45,331 bases of DNA from Clostridia bacterium (GCA_017521025.1 JAFXEB010000018.1:1-45331), one strand, 5' to 3'. Counted from the stretch's first letter, positions 8,074 through 15,987 are shown. Notes: generated by a model from the letters alone, not told the origin. Translations and numbers: made by a program.

Positions 8074-8375
8074 AAGCCTTCCCCTCAAGGGGAAGGTGTC
8101 ACCGCAGGTGACGGATGAGGTGTAGCCGTCCTTGGGGCGGCGTTACCGTACCCAAAGCAGGAAGATAAAGCAAAAAAAGCATAGCGCCCGTAACAAAGGA
8201 ATAGGAAAACACAGCAAAAATAAAAGGGCAAGGCTTGCTACAAAAAGCCTTGCTCCATCTTTGAATAAAAACGCTTTTGCAAACAGCAGTAATAAGCCAC
8301 GGAAAACGGATGCTGGCGCATCCTACACCTCATCCGTCGCCTTACGGCGCCACCTTCTCCTCTAAGGAGAAGGCT
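8074..8375. repeat. Modular hairpin repeat element, copy 1
   Basis: 302 bp bounded by AAGCCTTCCCCTCAAGGGG and CCTCTAAGGAGAAGGCT. The left arm is made of three adjoining hairpins: CTTCCCCTCAAGGGGAAG, then GTCACC-GCA-GGTGAC, then, after the invariant GGATGAGGTGTAG, CCGTCC-TTGG-GGCGG. The right arm is the inverted order with different stems, including CGGATGC-TGGC-GCATCC. The interior of about 165 bp is A-rich with no gene. No transposase or clear target-site duplication is visible. Confidence 0.8.
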
Positions 8376-8584
8376 GAGTTGCGTTTCAGCTAAAGCTTTT
8401 GATGCTACGCAAGGTTCGTACAGAGCAAGAAAAATATAAGAATAAAAAAGTTAATTGCGGCAAAAAGCCGCCCTTAATGTGTTTTGTATGTTGCTTTGTT
8501 TTGGCAATCTTCGTCTTGCCGTGATTCATTTGCACAGAGGGGGTGCATTCAAGCCTCCCCTCTCTATTTTAGAGATATATTTCT

Positions 8585-8886
8585 AAGCCTTCCCCTCGAG
8601 GGGAAGGTGTCACCGCAGGTGACGGATGAGGTGTAGCCGTCCTTGGGGCGGCGTTACCGTACCCAAAGCAGGAAGATAAAGCAAAAAAAGCATAGCGCCC
8701 GCAACAAAGGAATAGGAAAACACAGCAAAAATAAAAGGGCAAGGCTTGCTACAAAAAGCCTTGCTCCTTCTTTGAATAAAAACGCTTTTGCAAACAGCAG
8801 TAATAATCCACGGAAAACGGATGCTGGCGCATCCTACACCTCATCCGTCGCCTTACGGCGCCACCTTCTCCTCTAAGGAGAAGGCT
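8585..8886. repeat. Modular hairpin repeat element, copy 2
   Basis: The second-unit copy of the element at 8074-8375, 511 bp downstream. It differs by a few substitutions, including CAAG to CGAG in the first loop, with the stems intact. Confidence 0.8.
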
Positions 8887-8923
8887 GAGTTGTGTTTCAG
8901 CTAAAGCTTTTGATGCAGCGGGA

Positions 8924-9232
8924 GGTTCGTACAGAGCAAGAAAAATATAAGAATAAAAAAGTTAATTGCGGCAAAAAGCCGCAATTAACAACATAATGAT
9001 AAAAGATATTAATTTTCTTGCGGTGCTAACGTTTAAGATACGAAGGAGTTAGGGGATAGGAAAAAGCGTTAGGAATGGACGAACCGACCCCGAAGGTGTA
9101 CAAAGGTACATCGAGAGGGGAGGTTCGTACAGAGCAAGAAAAATATGAGAATAAAAAGTTAATTGCGGCAAAAAGCCGCAATTAACAACACAATAATAAA
9201 AGATATTAATTTTCTTGCGGTCCTAACGTTTT
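8924..9232. repeat. Direct repeats of about 109 bp with a strong hairpin
   Basis: The block at 8924-9032 recurs at 9121-9231; a truncated version starts at 8412. Each begins AGGTTCGTACAGAGCAAG and contains GTTAATTGCGGC-AAAAA-GCCGCAATTAAC. The 88 bp between the full copies (9033-9120) show no gene. The copy at 9121-9231 lies directly behind the minus-strand PLP enzyme gene. Confidence 0.85.
9145..9186 (-). terminator. Terminator of the Cys/Met PLP enzyme gene
   Basis: Read on the minus strand, a 12-bp perfect stem (9186-9175 with 9169-9158, loop TTTTT) is followed by TTTTTATTCTC. An identical hairpin at 8961-8989 could act as a second terminator. Confidence 0.85.
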
Positions 9233-9241
9233 TTACATCCC

Positions 9242-10405
9242 CTAACCGAGCATCTTTTTGAGGTCGGTTATAATATCCTCCGCATCCTCTATACCCACAG
9301 AGAGGCGGATAAGGCGGTCTGTGATACCGATGCGATGCCTTATCTCAGCGGGGATGGATGCGTGGGTCTGGGTCTGAGGGTAGGTGATAAGGGTTGCGGT
9401 GCCGCCGAGGCTTTCGGCGAACATTATCATATCACCGCCGCAAAGGACCTGCTCTACCTTGCTTACGTCCTTTATGGTAAAGGATATCATACCGCCAAAG
9501 CCCGTTGTCTGACGCTTGCTGACCTCATAGGAGGGGTGCTCGGGCAGACCGACGTAGTATACGTTCTCAACGGCGGGGTGGTTCTTAAGAAAGTCGGCAA
9601 CAAGCAGTGCGTTCTCCTGATGCTTTTTCATCCTGAGCGCCAGCGTCTTGATGCCCCTGAGCAAAAGCCAGCTATCAAAGGGAGAAAGACCCGAGCCCTC
9701 GGTACGCAGGATAAGTCCCATCCTCTCCTCAAGAGCCTCGGAGTTGACCACAACAAAGCCTGCGGTGGTATCGTGATGGCCTGCAAGGAACTTGGTGCCG
9801 CTGTGGATAACGATATCCGCACCCAAAGCGATAGGCTTCTGATAATAAGGGGTGAGGAAGGTGTTGTCCACCACAAGCAGAGCGCCGCAGTCCTTAGCGA
9901 TATCGGCGATGGCGGCGATATCAGCGACCTTCATCATAGGGTTGGTGGGGCTCTCAAGGTAGACCATACGAGTATTGGGTCTGACAGCCGCCTTTATGGC
10001 CTCTATATCACCCACATCAACATAGGTGAACTCCACACCAAAGCTCTTCCATATCTCCTCTATCTGACGGTAAGAGCCGCCGTAGATATCGTCGGATATG
10101 ACCACGTGCTCCCCCGATTTCAGCAAAGAGAAGGTAGCGGTTACAGCCGCAAGGCCGCTGGCAAAGGCAAAGCCTGCCACGCCACCCTCGAGGAGAGCCA
10201 CGGTACATTCAAGCTCGTATCTCGTGGGGTTGTCACAGCGTGAGTAGCTGTATTTTATGCCCGAGTTAAGACCCGGATTTCTGTATGTAGAGGTCTGGTA
10301 AATAGGGAAGCTGACCGCACCCGTAAGGGGGTCACAGCCCTGATAGCCGTGAACCACCACGCTGTCGGGCTTCCTCGTAAACTGCTTGTTGTTCTTGTCT
10401 ATCAT
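9242..10405 (-). CDS. Cystathionine gamma-synthase/lyase family PLP enzyme
   Basis: 387 residues, fold type I Cys/Met-metabolism family. Members exchange or eliminate the gamma substituent of homoserine derivatives in methionine synthesis or reverse transsulfuration. Visible are the N-terminal VHGYQGCDPLTGAVSFPIYQTSTY, YSRCDNPTRYELE, the active-site loop ASGLAAVTA, VDNTFLTPYYQKPIALGADIVIHSGTKFLAGHHD with the Schiff-base Lys at 205, and the C-terminal GGTATLITYPQTQTHASIP and RLSVGIED. It cannot be decided between synthase and lyase from sequence. The ATG at 10405 is chosen over GTG at 10414 because AAGGAG stands 8 nt before it. It is last in a minus-strand set with the phosphoesterase, 26 bp apart. 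Confidence 0.92.
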   Translation of the reverse strand: MIDKNNKQFTRKPDSVVVHGYQGCDPLTGAVSFPIYQTSTYRNPGLNSGIKYSYSRCDNPTRYELECTVALLEGGVAGFAFASGLAAVTATFSLLKSGEHVVISDDIYGGSYRQIEEIWKSFGVEFTYVDVGDIEAIKAAVRPNTRMVYLESPTNPMMKVADIAAIADIAKDCGALLVVDNTFLTPYYQKPIALGADIVIHSGTKFLAGHHDTTAGFVVVNSEALEERMGLILRTEGSGLSPFDSWLLLRGIKTLALRMKKHQENALLVADFLKNHPAVENVYYVGLPEHPSYEVSKRQTTGFGGMISFTIKDVSKVEQVLCGGDMIMFAESLGGTATLITYPQTQTHASIPAEIRHRIGITDRLIRLSVGIEDAEDIITDLKKMLG

Positions 10406-10431
10406 AAAAAGCACTCCTTACAAAAAGTAAC

Positions 10432-11130
10432 TCATTCAATAAGTAAAGGCTTAAAGCCAAGGGCGTCCGCCGCAATCAGATGCAGGTCGGTTTTGCCAAG
10501 GCTCTTTTCGGTAAGCTGGTTGCTTATGCCGTGCAGATGACCGTAATAGCACCGCTTTACGTCCTCTGCCCACAGTATCTCTGCCAAGGGGGCGCACTTA
10601 ACACCGCCAAAGGCAGGTGGGTAGTGGAGGAACACCAAAAGCTCGTCACCCTCCTCAAGCAGGGCACGCCCTGCCTCTATAGAACGGGCAAGCCTGCCTG
10701 CCTCACGCAGGACTATCTTCTCATCCTCGGGGCCGTAGCTACCGTCGGGAAACCAGCCACGGGTGCCGCAGATGACCTTGCCCTCTGTCTTGTATGCGTT
10801 GTTGAAAAGAAAATCTATGCTTGTTGCGCCTATGCGGTCACGAAAACCGTAGAGCTTGGTCAGCGTGCCCCACCAATAGTCATGGTTGCCCTTGCCGATT
10901 ATCTTGTGGCCGGGCAGGCTGTGGATAAAAAGCAGATCCTTTTCGGTGTTCTCAAAGCGCATCCCCCAGGATATATCGCCGGGGATGACTACCGTATCCT
11001 CTTCCCTGACCGTCTCACGCCATGCCGCCTCCAGCCTCTCCTTATGGTTTTCCCACTGCTTGCCGAAAACATCCATAGGCTTGTCGGTGCTCTCGGAAAG
11101 GTGCAGGTCTGCTATGGTGTAAAGCGCCAT
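10432..11130 (-). CDS. Calcineurin-like metallophosphoesterase
   Basis: 232 residues, one binuclear metallophosphoesterase domain. The metal-binding motifs appear in order: DLHL (residues 8-11), GDISWG, GNHDYWWG, HYPP and GHLHG. It belongs to a conserved family of cytoplasmic phosphohydrolases found in many Firmicutes, whose substrate is not established. The stop codon of the upstream membrane-protein gene and this ATG are separated by one base (TGATATG), so translation is probably coupled. Confidence 0.92.
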   Translation of the reverse strand: MALYTIADLHLSESTDKPMDVFGKQWENHKERLEAAWRETVREEDTVVIPGDISWGMRFENTEKDLLFIHSLPGHKIIGKGNHDYWWGTLTKLYGFRDRIGATSIDFLFNNAYKTEGKVICGTRGWFPDGSYGPEDEKIVLREAGRLARSIEAGRALLEEGDELLVFLHYPPAFGGVKCAPLAEILWAEDVKRCYYGHLHGISNQLTEKSLGKTDLHLIAADALGFKPLLIE

Positions 11131-11131
11131 A

Positions 11132-11434
11132 TCACTTTGCCTCTTTCCTGTCGTCGGTCCATACGTCCACTATCCAGCCTACGCAAAGCAGGGCGGACAC
11201 CACACGAACCCAAAAAGCGATATTATCGTACTTATCAAGTTTCATCTCCACAAGTGAGCCCTCGGAGGTGTAGTACCACAGAACGCCCACGAGGCACACC
11301 AGAAGCACGCTCAGCATTGCACGGGCGGCAAGCCCCGTAGGGTTATCAACATCGTACATCCCCCTAAGGCGGAGCAGCAGCACCAGTGCCCCTGCGAAAA
11401 CAAGCCCTATCAACAAATATGGAACAAGATACAT
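11132..11434 (-). CDS. Small membrane protein, function unknown
   Basis: 100 residues from the ATG at 11434, which has GGGGTG 7 nt upstream; a GTG-initiated form from 11488 is possible but lacks a site. Three hydrophobic segments are visible (about 2-22, 40-60 and 75-92) separated by short charged loops (LRLRGMYDVDN; EMKLDKYDN), ending in a charged tail. It heads the minus-strand run that leads into the phosphoesterase and PLP enzyme. No family recognised. Confidence 0.7.
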   Translation of the reverse strand: MYLVPYLLIGLVFAGALVLLLRLRGMYDVDNPTGLAARAMLSVLLVCLVGVLWYYTSEGSLVEMKLDKYDNIAFWVRVVSALLCVGWIVDVWTDDRKEAK

Positions 11435-11508
11435 TAACGTCACCCCGATAATTTTGGAAAAATCCGTGCATACTATATACAACACCATAAAAAGGAGCTG
11501 TATATACT

Positions 11509-11694
11509 ATGACAAAAGGCTGTAAAAGCGATTGCGACAAGCCCATAAAGGGCATAAGCTGTGCGGTTAAGAACTGCCAGTACCACGACGGTGAATGTAA
11601 GTGCGTGGCAGGCAGTATAGCCGTAGGCCCTGCAGGTGCCTGCTGCAGCTCGGACACGGTCTGCGCTACCTTCAGGCGTAAGGAGACACAGTAA
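11509..11694 (+). CDS. Small Cys-rich DUF1540-type protein
   Basis: 61 residues with nine Cys: C-x3-C, then C-x4-C-x6-C-x-C, then CC and a final Cys in VCATF. The pattern ISCAVKNCQYHDGECKC...AV and TVCATF is that of DUF1540, a short clostridial domain of unknown function that may bind metal or form disulfides. AAAGGAG precedes the ATG by 11 nt. It stands alone, divergent from the membrane-protein gene and convergent with thrC. Confidence 0.85.
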   Translation: MTKGCKSDCDKPIKGISCAVKNCQYHDGECKCVAGSIAVGPAGACCSSDTVCATFRRKETQ

Positions 11695-11711
11695 GGTCTC
11701 TCTTTAAACAC

Positions 11712-11738
11712 AGGGGGCAAGGGACAAGCCTGCCCCCC
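11712..11738. terminator. Possible convergent terminator
   Basis: GGGGGCA (11713-11719) and TGCCCCC (11731-11737) form a 7-bp GC stem between the convergent DUF1540 gene and thrC. There is no T tract on either strand, so termination activity is uncertain. Confidence 0.4.
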
Positions 11739-11751
11739 CGACTACATAGCC

Positions 11752-13230
11752 TTAAAGCTTTTCTGCGGCAAAGCCGTAAACTGCGCTGTCTATATCCTCT
11801 TTCTCTATGACCCTGTCAAAGCGGACAGCCTTGCCCTTGAGGGAGGAAAGCCCTGTGGGCGGGCATACGCCGCTTATCTCCTCCAATGCGTCGATCAATG
11901 CAAAGTCACCCTCGGGCGCTTCCTTGCCCAGTGCCCTCAGCACGGCTGCGGGGAACTTGTAGGGTGATGCGGTGGAGGCAACAAGCATAGGCGTGCTGTC
12001 ACCGGTCTGCTCCTTATAGCGGTCGGCACAGTAAAGGGCGACGGCTGTATGGGGGTCGCAAAGATAACCCATATCAAAATATCTGGCAATAGTTGCTTCG
12101 GTAGCCGCCTCGTCTCCGGAAAAGCCTGCAAAATCTGCGGCAAGCGCCTTTCTCACGTCCTCGCCTACCGAGTAAACACCTTTTTCGCTCAGCGCCTTCA
12201 TAAGTTCGGCACACTTTTCGGCACCCAGTACGAAATACAAAAGCCTCTCAAGGTTGCTCGATATCAGTATATCCATAGAGGGCGAGCTTGTTGTATAGAA
12301 AGGACGGCGCTTATCGTATACGCCCGTCTCAAAGAAGTCGGTCAGTATGTTGTTCTTATTGGATGCGCATATCATGGTCTTTATGGGCAGACCCATCTGC
12401 TTTGCGATATATGCGGCAAGTATGTTTCCGAAATTGCCCGTGGGTACGGTCACGTTTATCTCCTCACCCATAGCCACACTGCCTGCGGCAACCATATCAA
12501 GATAGGCGGAGACGTAGTACACTATTTGAGGTGCAAGCCTGCCCCAGTTTATAGAGTTTGCGCTGGAGAAGAACAGACCCTGCTCGCCTACCTTCTCTGC
12601 CGCCTCCTTCCCCGTAAAGATGCGCTTTACTGCGCTCTGCGCATCGTCGAAGTTGCCCTTGATGCCGCAAACGGAGATGTTGGCGCCCTCCTGAGTCGCC
12701 ATTTGAAGCTTTTGTATATTGCTGACACCCTCGCTGGGGTAGAACACCTGTATACGCACCTTTGGAACGTCTGCATAGCCTGCCAGCGCCGCCTTGCCCG
12801 TATCGCCCGAGGTGGCAACGAGTATCAGCGCCTCCTTCTCCTCCCCGCACTTGTCCAGGGAGAGGGAGAGCAGTATGGGCATTATCTGAAGCGCCATATC
12901 CTTGAATGCGCTGGTGGGGCCGTGCCAAAGCTCAAGCACGCTGTTGCCGCCCACCAGTGTAATTGCCGTGGCGCACTCGCCAAATCGCTCGCCGTATGCG
13001 CTCTCTGCCGCCGCTGTAAGCTCTTCCTTCGAGTAGTCGGTAAGGAACATACCGAGTATCTCTGCGGCACGCTGAGGATAGGACATACCCTCCAGCTCCG
13101 CAAGCTTCTCTGCGGTAAGGGCAGGTATGCTCTCGGGCACGAAAAGACCGCCGTCTGCGGCGATGCCGTTCTTTATAACGTAAGCCGCACTGCGGCCGCT
13201 GTCGTTTCCTCTTGTGCTGTTGTAAAACAT
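11752..13230 (-). CDS. Threonine synthase
   Basis: 492 residues, the long type found in many bacteria. It converts O-phosphohomoserine and water to threonine and phosphate using PLP. Seen are the N-terminal STRGNDSGRSAAYVIKNGIAADGGLFVPESIP, the PLP lysine in GPTSAFKDMALQ (Lys110), LVATSGDTGKAALAGY, the phosphate-binding SEGVSNIQKLQM, and NVTVPTGNFGNILAAYIAKQMGLP. It is the last gene of a minus-strand run behind the yraN-type gene (41-bp gap). No homoserine kinase or dehydrogenase is in the window, but the PLP enzyme at 9242 works on the competing methionine branch. Confidence 0.97.
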   Translation of the reverse strand: MFYNSTRGNDSGRSAAYVIKNGIAADGGLFVPESIPALTAEKLAELEGMSYPQRAAEILGMFLTDYSKEELTAAAESAYGERFGECATAITLVGGNSVLELWHGPTSAFKDMALQIMPILLSLSLDKCGEEKEALILVATSGDTGKAALAGYADVPKVRIQVFYPSEGVSNIQKLQMATQEGANISVCGIKGNFDDAQSAVKRIFTGKEAAEKVGEQGLFFSSANSINWGRLAPQIVYYVSAYLDMVAAGSVAMGEEINVTVPTGNFGNILAAYIAKQMGLPIKTMICASNKNNILTDFFETGVYDKRRPFYTTSSPSMDILISSNLERLLYFVLGAEKCAELMKALSEKGVYSVGEDVRKALAADFAGFSGDEAATEATIARYFDMGYLCDPHTAVALYCADRYKEQTGDSTPMLVASTASPYKFPAAVLRALGKEAPEGDFALIDALEEISGVCPPTGLSSLKGKAVRFDRVIEKEDIDSAVYGFAAEKL

Positions 13231-13271
13231 AGTCTTAAATCTCCAAAAACATCTTAAAATTGCTTTTATAA

Positions 13272-13685
13272 TTACGCCCTGAAGGCGTTTTTTGTATATA
13301 CTATACGCTCGGCGACCCCGTCACGCATCAGCAGCTCTATCAGGTCAAAGCGCAGTCTGCGGTAAGGGCGTGTAAAACGAAAGGGCCCGATATATACAGG
13401 CACCCTGCGGCCGCTTGCGTCCACCTTGCAAAACTCTGCCGCCGCCACCCTCAGGTGCGCACGCTTGCCGTAGGTAAGCTCCTTTGCAGGTGGGCCGTAG
13501 CGGGCTGTGGATTTAGCCTTTACCTCCACAAAAACGAGGGTAAGCCCCTTTATCGCCACCACGTCAAGCTCGCCGTGGGCGGTATTGTAGTTCCTTGCTA
13601 CTATCCTGTAGCCTTTCTTTTTCAGATACGCCTCGGCGATATCCTCACCAGCCCTGCCAAATGTCCTGCCATTCAATGTTCTCAC
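13272..13685 (-). CDS. YraN/UPF0102 family endonuclease-like protein
   Basis: 137 residues. Small restriction-endonuclease-fold protein of unknown cellular role, widely conserved beside rnhB. The active-site pattern is visible: GRAGEDIAEAYLKKKGY, then RNYNTAHGELDVVA and VFVEVKAKS, with Glu, Asp and the E-x-K triplet. The GTG at 13685 overlaps the end of rnhB by 41 bp. A TTG at 13676, preceded by GGGTGAG, is an alternative start three residues in; the alignment accepts either. Confidence 0.85.
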   Translation of the reverse strand: MRTLNGRTFGRAGEDIAEAYLKKKGYRIVARNYNTAHGELDVVAIKGLTLVFVEVKAKSTARYGPPAKELTYGKRAHLRVAAAEFCKVDASGRRVPVYIGPFRFTRPYRRLRFDLIELLMRDGVAERIVYTKNAFRA

Positions 13686-14280
13686 CCAAGGTCTTTCTTA
13701 AAAAGCTCTTTCTGTGAAGAGGGCAGGGGCCGAGCTTCAAAACCGCCGCCTTGTGCTCCTTTGTGGCGTAGCCCTTGTGCTTTGCGAAGCCGTAGCCGGG
13801 GTAAAAACGGTCCATCTCAAGACAGAACCTGTCACGCTCCACCTTGGCAAGTATGCTTGCCGCCGCTATGGAGGGGCTCTTGCCGTCACCCTTCACAATG
13901 GGTATCGCCTTCACGTGAAAATCCCGTGCCACGTTGCCGTCGATGAGGGCAAGGTCGGGCACGCTCTTCAGCTTCTCGATAGCACGGCGCATGGCAAGCA
14001 TGGAGGCGTTGAGTATGTTTATCGCCTCTATCTCATAGACCTCTGCGTGGGCAACGGCGTAGTCTAATGCCTTAGCCTTTATCTCCTCACACAGCGCATC
14101 ACGCTTCTCTGCCTTCAGCCGCTTGGAGTCATCAAGCCCTTCGATAATGAGCCCACGGGGCAGTATGACAGCCGCCGCAAAAACAGGGCCCGCAAGGGGA
14201 CCTCTGCCTGCCTCGTCACAGCCGCAGACCGTGCCGTAGCCTTCGTCAAAATAGCCGTTTTCTATATCCCAGTTAAGCAT
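13645..14280 (-). CDS. Ribonuclease HII
   Basis: 211 residues. Cleaves the RNA strand of RNA-DNA hybrids and single ribonucleotides in DNA. The metal-binding carboxylates are in GCDEAGRGPLAGP (Asp22, Glu23), with a third Asp in LALIDGN, and the type 2 tail SPSIAAASILAKVERDR and YPGYGFAKHKGYAT follows. It stands between rbgA (32-bp gap) and the yraN-type gene, the common rbgA-rnhB-yraN order of Firmicutes. Confidence 0.96.
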   Translation of the reverse strand: MLNWDIENGYFDEGYGTVCGCDEAGRGPLAGPVFAAAVILPRGLIIEGLDDSKRLKAEKRDALCEEIKAKALDYAVAHAEVYEIEAINILNASMLAMRRAIEKLKSVPDLALIDGNVARDFHVKAIPIVKGDGKSPSIAAASILAKVERDRFCLEMDRFYPGYGFAKHKGYATKEHKAAVLKLGPCPLHRKSFLRKTLGENIEWQDIWQGW

Positions 14281-14312
14281 AGGGTGCCTCCTTCGCCGTC
14301 AGTCCTTGTCCG

Positions 14313-15158
14313 TCAGTCCAGGGTTATCCTGCCTATCTTTCCTGCTCTGTATTCATCTATAAAGCATATTGCAAATCGCTCGGTATCCGCAACGCCGCCC
14401 TTTTGCAAAAAGCCACGCTTCCTCGTCATGCGCTCCAAAAGGTCCTCGGGGGATTCGCCCTCTACGGCGGTGACCTTGTAGCGTGCCTCCAGCAGCGCAG
14501 GATATTTTTCCATCAAAAGCGCCGCAAGCACGCCCCCAAGCTCTGTTATATCAAGTATCTCGTCTCTTATCGCACCTGTAAACGCAAGCTTTTGCCCCAC
14601 GCTCTGGTCCTCAAACTTATGCCACAGCAGACCGGGGGTATCAAGCAGCTCTATACCGCCGGGTGCGCTTATCCACTGAGTGCTTCTGGTAACGCCGGGT
14701 CTGTCCTCCGCCTTCGCCTTGGAGGTGCCCGTATAGCGGTTGATAAAGGTGCTCTTGCCCACGTTGGTCACGCCAAGCACCATGCCCCTTATCTTCCTGC
14801 CCGACATACCCTTGTCAGCGTACCTCTGCAGCTTATCCTTGCACAGCTCCCTTATGGCAGGAGTAATGGCGTTGTAGCCTGCGCCCGACTTGCTGTCTAT
14901 GGCGATAACGTAAGCCCCCTCCGCCTCTATCTGCTTTTTGAAAAACGCAGTGCGGTTGGGGTCTGCCAGCGAGGTCTTGGTAAGGAGCGTAAGCCTCGGC
15001 TTTCCCTTACATATCTCCGCCAGATCGGGGTTGCGGCTGGAGGTGGGTATGCGTGCGTCAAGCAGCTCCACCACGAAATCCGCAGGTACTATGCTGTTTA
15101 TTATGGCACGCTTTGCCGCCGCCATATGCCCGGGGTACCAAACAATAGGCCCGCTCAT
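14313..15158 (-). CDS. Ribosome biogenesis GTPase RbgA (YlqF)
   Basis: 281 residues. Circularly permuted GTPase needed for late maturation of the 50S subunit. The N-terminal WYPGHMAAAKRAI and ELLDARIPTSSRNPDL are typical. G1 is GVTNVGKSTF and G3 is DTPGLLW. The G4 position, normally NKxD, reads TKTS in LTLLTKTSLADP, which is unusual because the Asp fixes guanine. The C-terminal ANTAR-like rRNA-binding domain is present. The ATG at 15158 follows AGGGAG and overlaps the lepB stop by 4 bp (ATGA), so the two are translationally coupled. Confidence 0.93.
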   Translation of the reverse strand: MSGPIVWYPGHMAAAKRAIINSIVPADFVVELLDARIPTSSRNPDLAEICKGKPRLTLLTKTSLADPNRTAFFKKQIEAEGAYVIAIDSKSGAGYNAITPAIRELCKDKLQRYADKGMSGRKIRGMVLGVTNVGKSTFINRYTGTSKAKAEDRPGVTRSTQWISAPGGIELLDTPGLLWHKFEDQSVGQKLAFTGAIRDEILDITELGGVLAALLMEKYPALLEARYKVTAVEGESPEDLLERMTRKRGFLQKGGVADTERFAICFIDEYRAGKIGRITLD

Positions 15159-15868
15159 TTTACTCTCCCTAAGGTGTCCCAAGGGAAAAGCCGCAGCAGA
15201 ACTCTGCCCAATATGCGCTCCTCCTCAAGGAAGCCTACCATACGCCCGTCGGTAGAGCCGTTGCGGTTGTCGCCCATAACGAAAACCGTGCCCTCGGGCA
15301 CAACAAAGCTGTGGTTCCCCTCGGCATCAAGCACTACGTTGGGGTCCTCGTCAAAGCTGCCTCTGTTCATAAGCCCGCCCGAACGCTTGATATAGCTCTC
15401 GTTAAGTACTACGCCGTCCACCGTAACACGCCAGTCATCGTAGTCAAGCTCTACCCTCTGACCGCCCACGGCAATAACACGCTTGATTATATATTTCTGA
15501 CTCAGCCCATCAACACCCTCTGCATCAAGCACCACAATATCCCCCGTGGAGGGAGTGAAAAACAGGTCTGATATGATAAGCCTGTCCTGATGCTTCAGCG
15601 TGTTCTCCATAGAGGTGCCGTCTACCGTCACTATGCGAAGAACGAAAACAAAGACCACCATCATAAGCACAAGGGCGTAGCAAAAGGTCTCGATTATGTC
15701 AAAAAGGTTTGAAAAAACGACAGCGGGCGTTAAAGGCTTTTTCTTTTTCGTCTTGCCCTTGCCCGTGTCCGGTGCCGCCTTACCCTCTGCCTCCTCAGGC
15801 AGGGAAAGTATAACGTCTGCCTCTGCAGGCTGTGCCGCAGGGGTCTTTTCCTCAAATAAATCTGCCAT
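15155..15868 (-). CDS. Type I signal peptidase
   Basis: 237 residues. Membrane-bound serine protease that removes signal peptides from exported proteins, several of which are encoded in this window. A charged cytoplasmic N-terminus of about 55 residues precedes one transmembrane helix (about 61-81). Catalytic Ser86 is in DGTSMENTL and Lys129 in KYIIKRVIAVGG; the signature VMGDNRNGSTDGR follows. The cytoplasmic tail, rich in Lys, Glu and Pro, is longer than in Bacillus SipS. AGGAG lies 8 nt before the ATG. The 42-bp alternating purine-pyrimidine tract sits 25 bp upstream, where a promoter or leader would be expected. Confidence 0.95.
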   Translation of the reverse strand: MADLFEEKTPAAQPAEADVILSLPEEAEGKAAPDTGKGKTKKKKPLTPAVVFSNLFDIIETFCYALVLMMVVFVFVLRIVTVDGTSMENTLKHQDRLIISDLFFTPSTGDIVVLDAEGVDGLSQKYIIKRVIAVGGQRVELDYDDWRVTVDGVVLNESYIKRSGGLMNRGSFDEDPNVVLDAEGNHSFVVPEGTVFVMGDNRNGSTDGRMVGFLEEERILGRVLLRLFPWDTLGRVK

Positions 15869-15893
15869 TGTCCGATGCTCCTACAAAAACTGA

Positions 15894-15935
15894 AACGCAC
15901 ACGCACACGCACGTGCGCACACGCACGCACGCGCG
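15894..15935. repeat. 42-bp perfect alternating purine-pyrimidine tract
   Basis: From 15894 to 15935 every step alternates purine and pyrimidine, made only of AC/GC/GT dinucleotides and ending CGCGCG. Such tracts are prone to left-handed Z-DNA under negative supercoiling and to slippage. It lies between the rplS terminator and the lepB ribosome site. Confidence 0.9.
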
Positions 15936-15973
15936 AAAAAATACAAAAGTGCCCGCAAAAATACAGGCACTTT
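15936..15973 (-). terminator. Terminator after rplS
   Basis: On the minus strand AAAGTGCC (15973-15966) pairs with GGCACTTT (15953-15946), followed by TGTATTTTTT. It would end the rplS transcript just before the Z-DNA-prone tract. Confidence 0.75.
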
Positions 15974-15987
15974 GTACCTCGCAATAC

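Larger units (their letters stand above)
7955..8977. repeat. Tandem duplication, two units of 512 and 511 bp
   Basis: Unit 1 (7955-8466) and unit 2 (8467-8977) are aligned end to end and differ at only about a dozen positions plus a one-base indel in a G run. The junction falls at GCCGC, shared by the terminator hairpin at 7937 and the hairpin at 8961, which suggests duplication by recombination or slippage at these short repeats. Each unit contains one modular hairpin element. The 77-codon TTG-initiated frames inside each unit lack ribosome sites and are not called. Confidence 0.9.

Noticed and set aside
8132..8365. 77-codon open frame (and its copy at 8643-8876)
   Set aside because: It starts at TTG inside a structured repeat, has no ribosome site, ends in the hairpin arm, and the translation is an unstructured Lys/Arg/Ser-rich string. 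Its conservation between copies is explained by the tandem duplication.
8074..8375. Insertion sequence
   Set aside because: Inverted ends are present, but no transposase frame and no clear target-site duplication were found.
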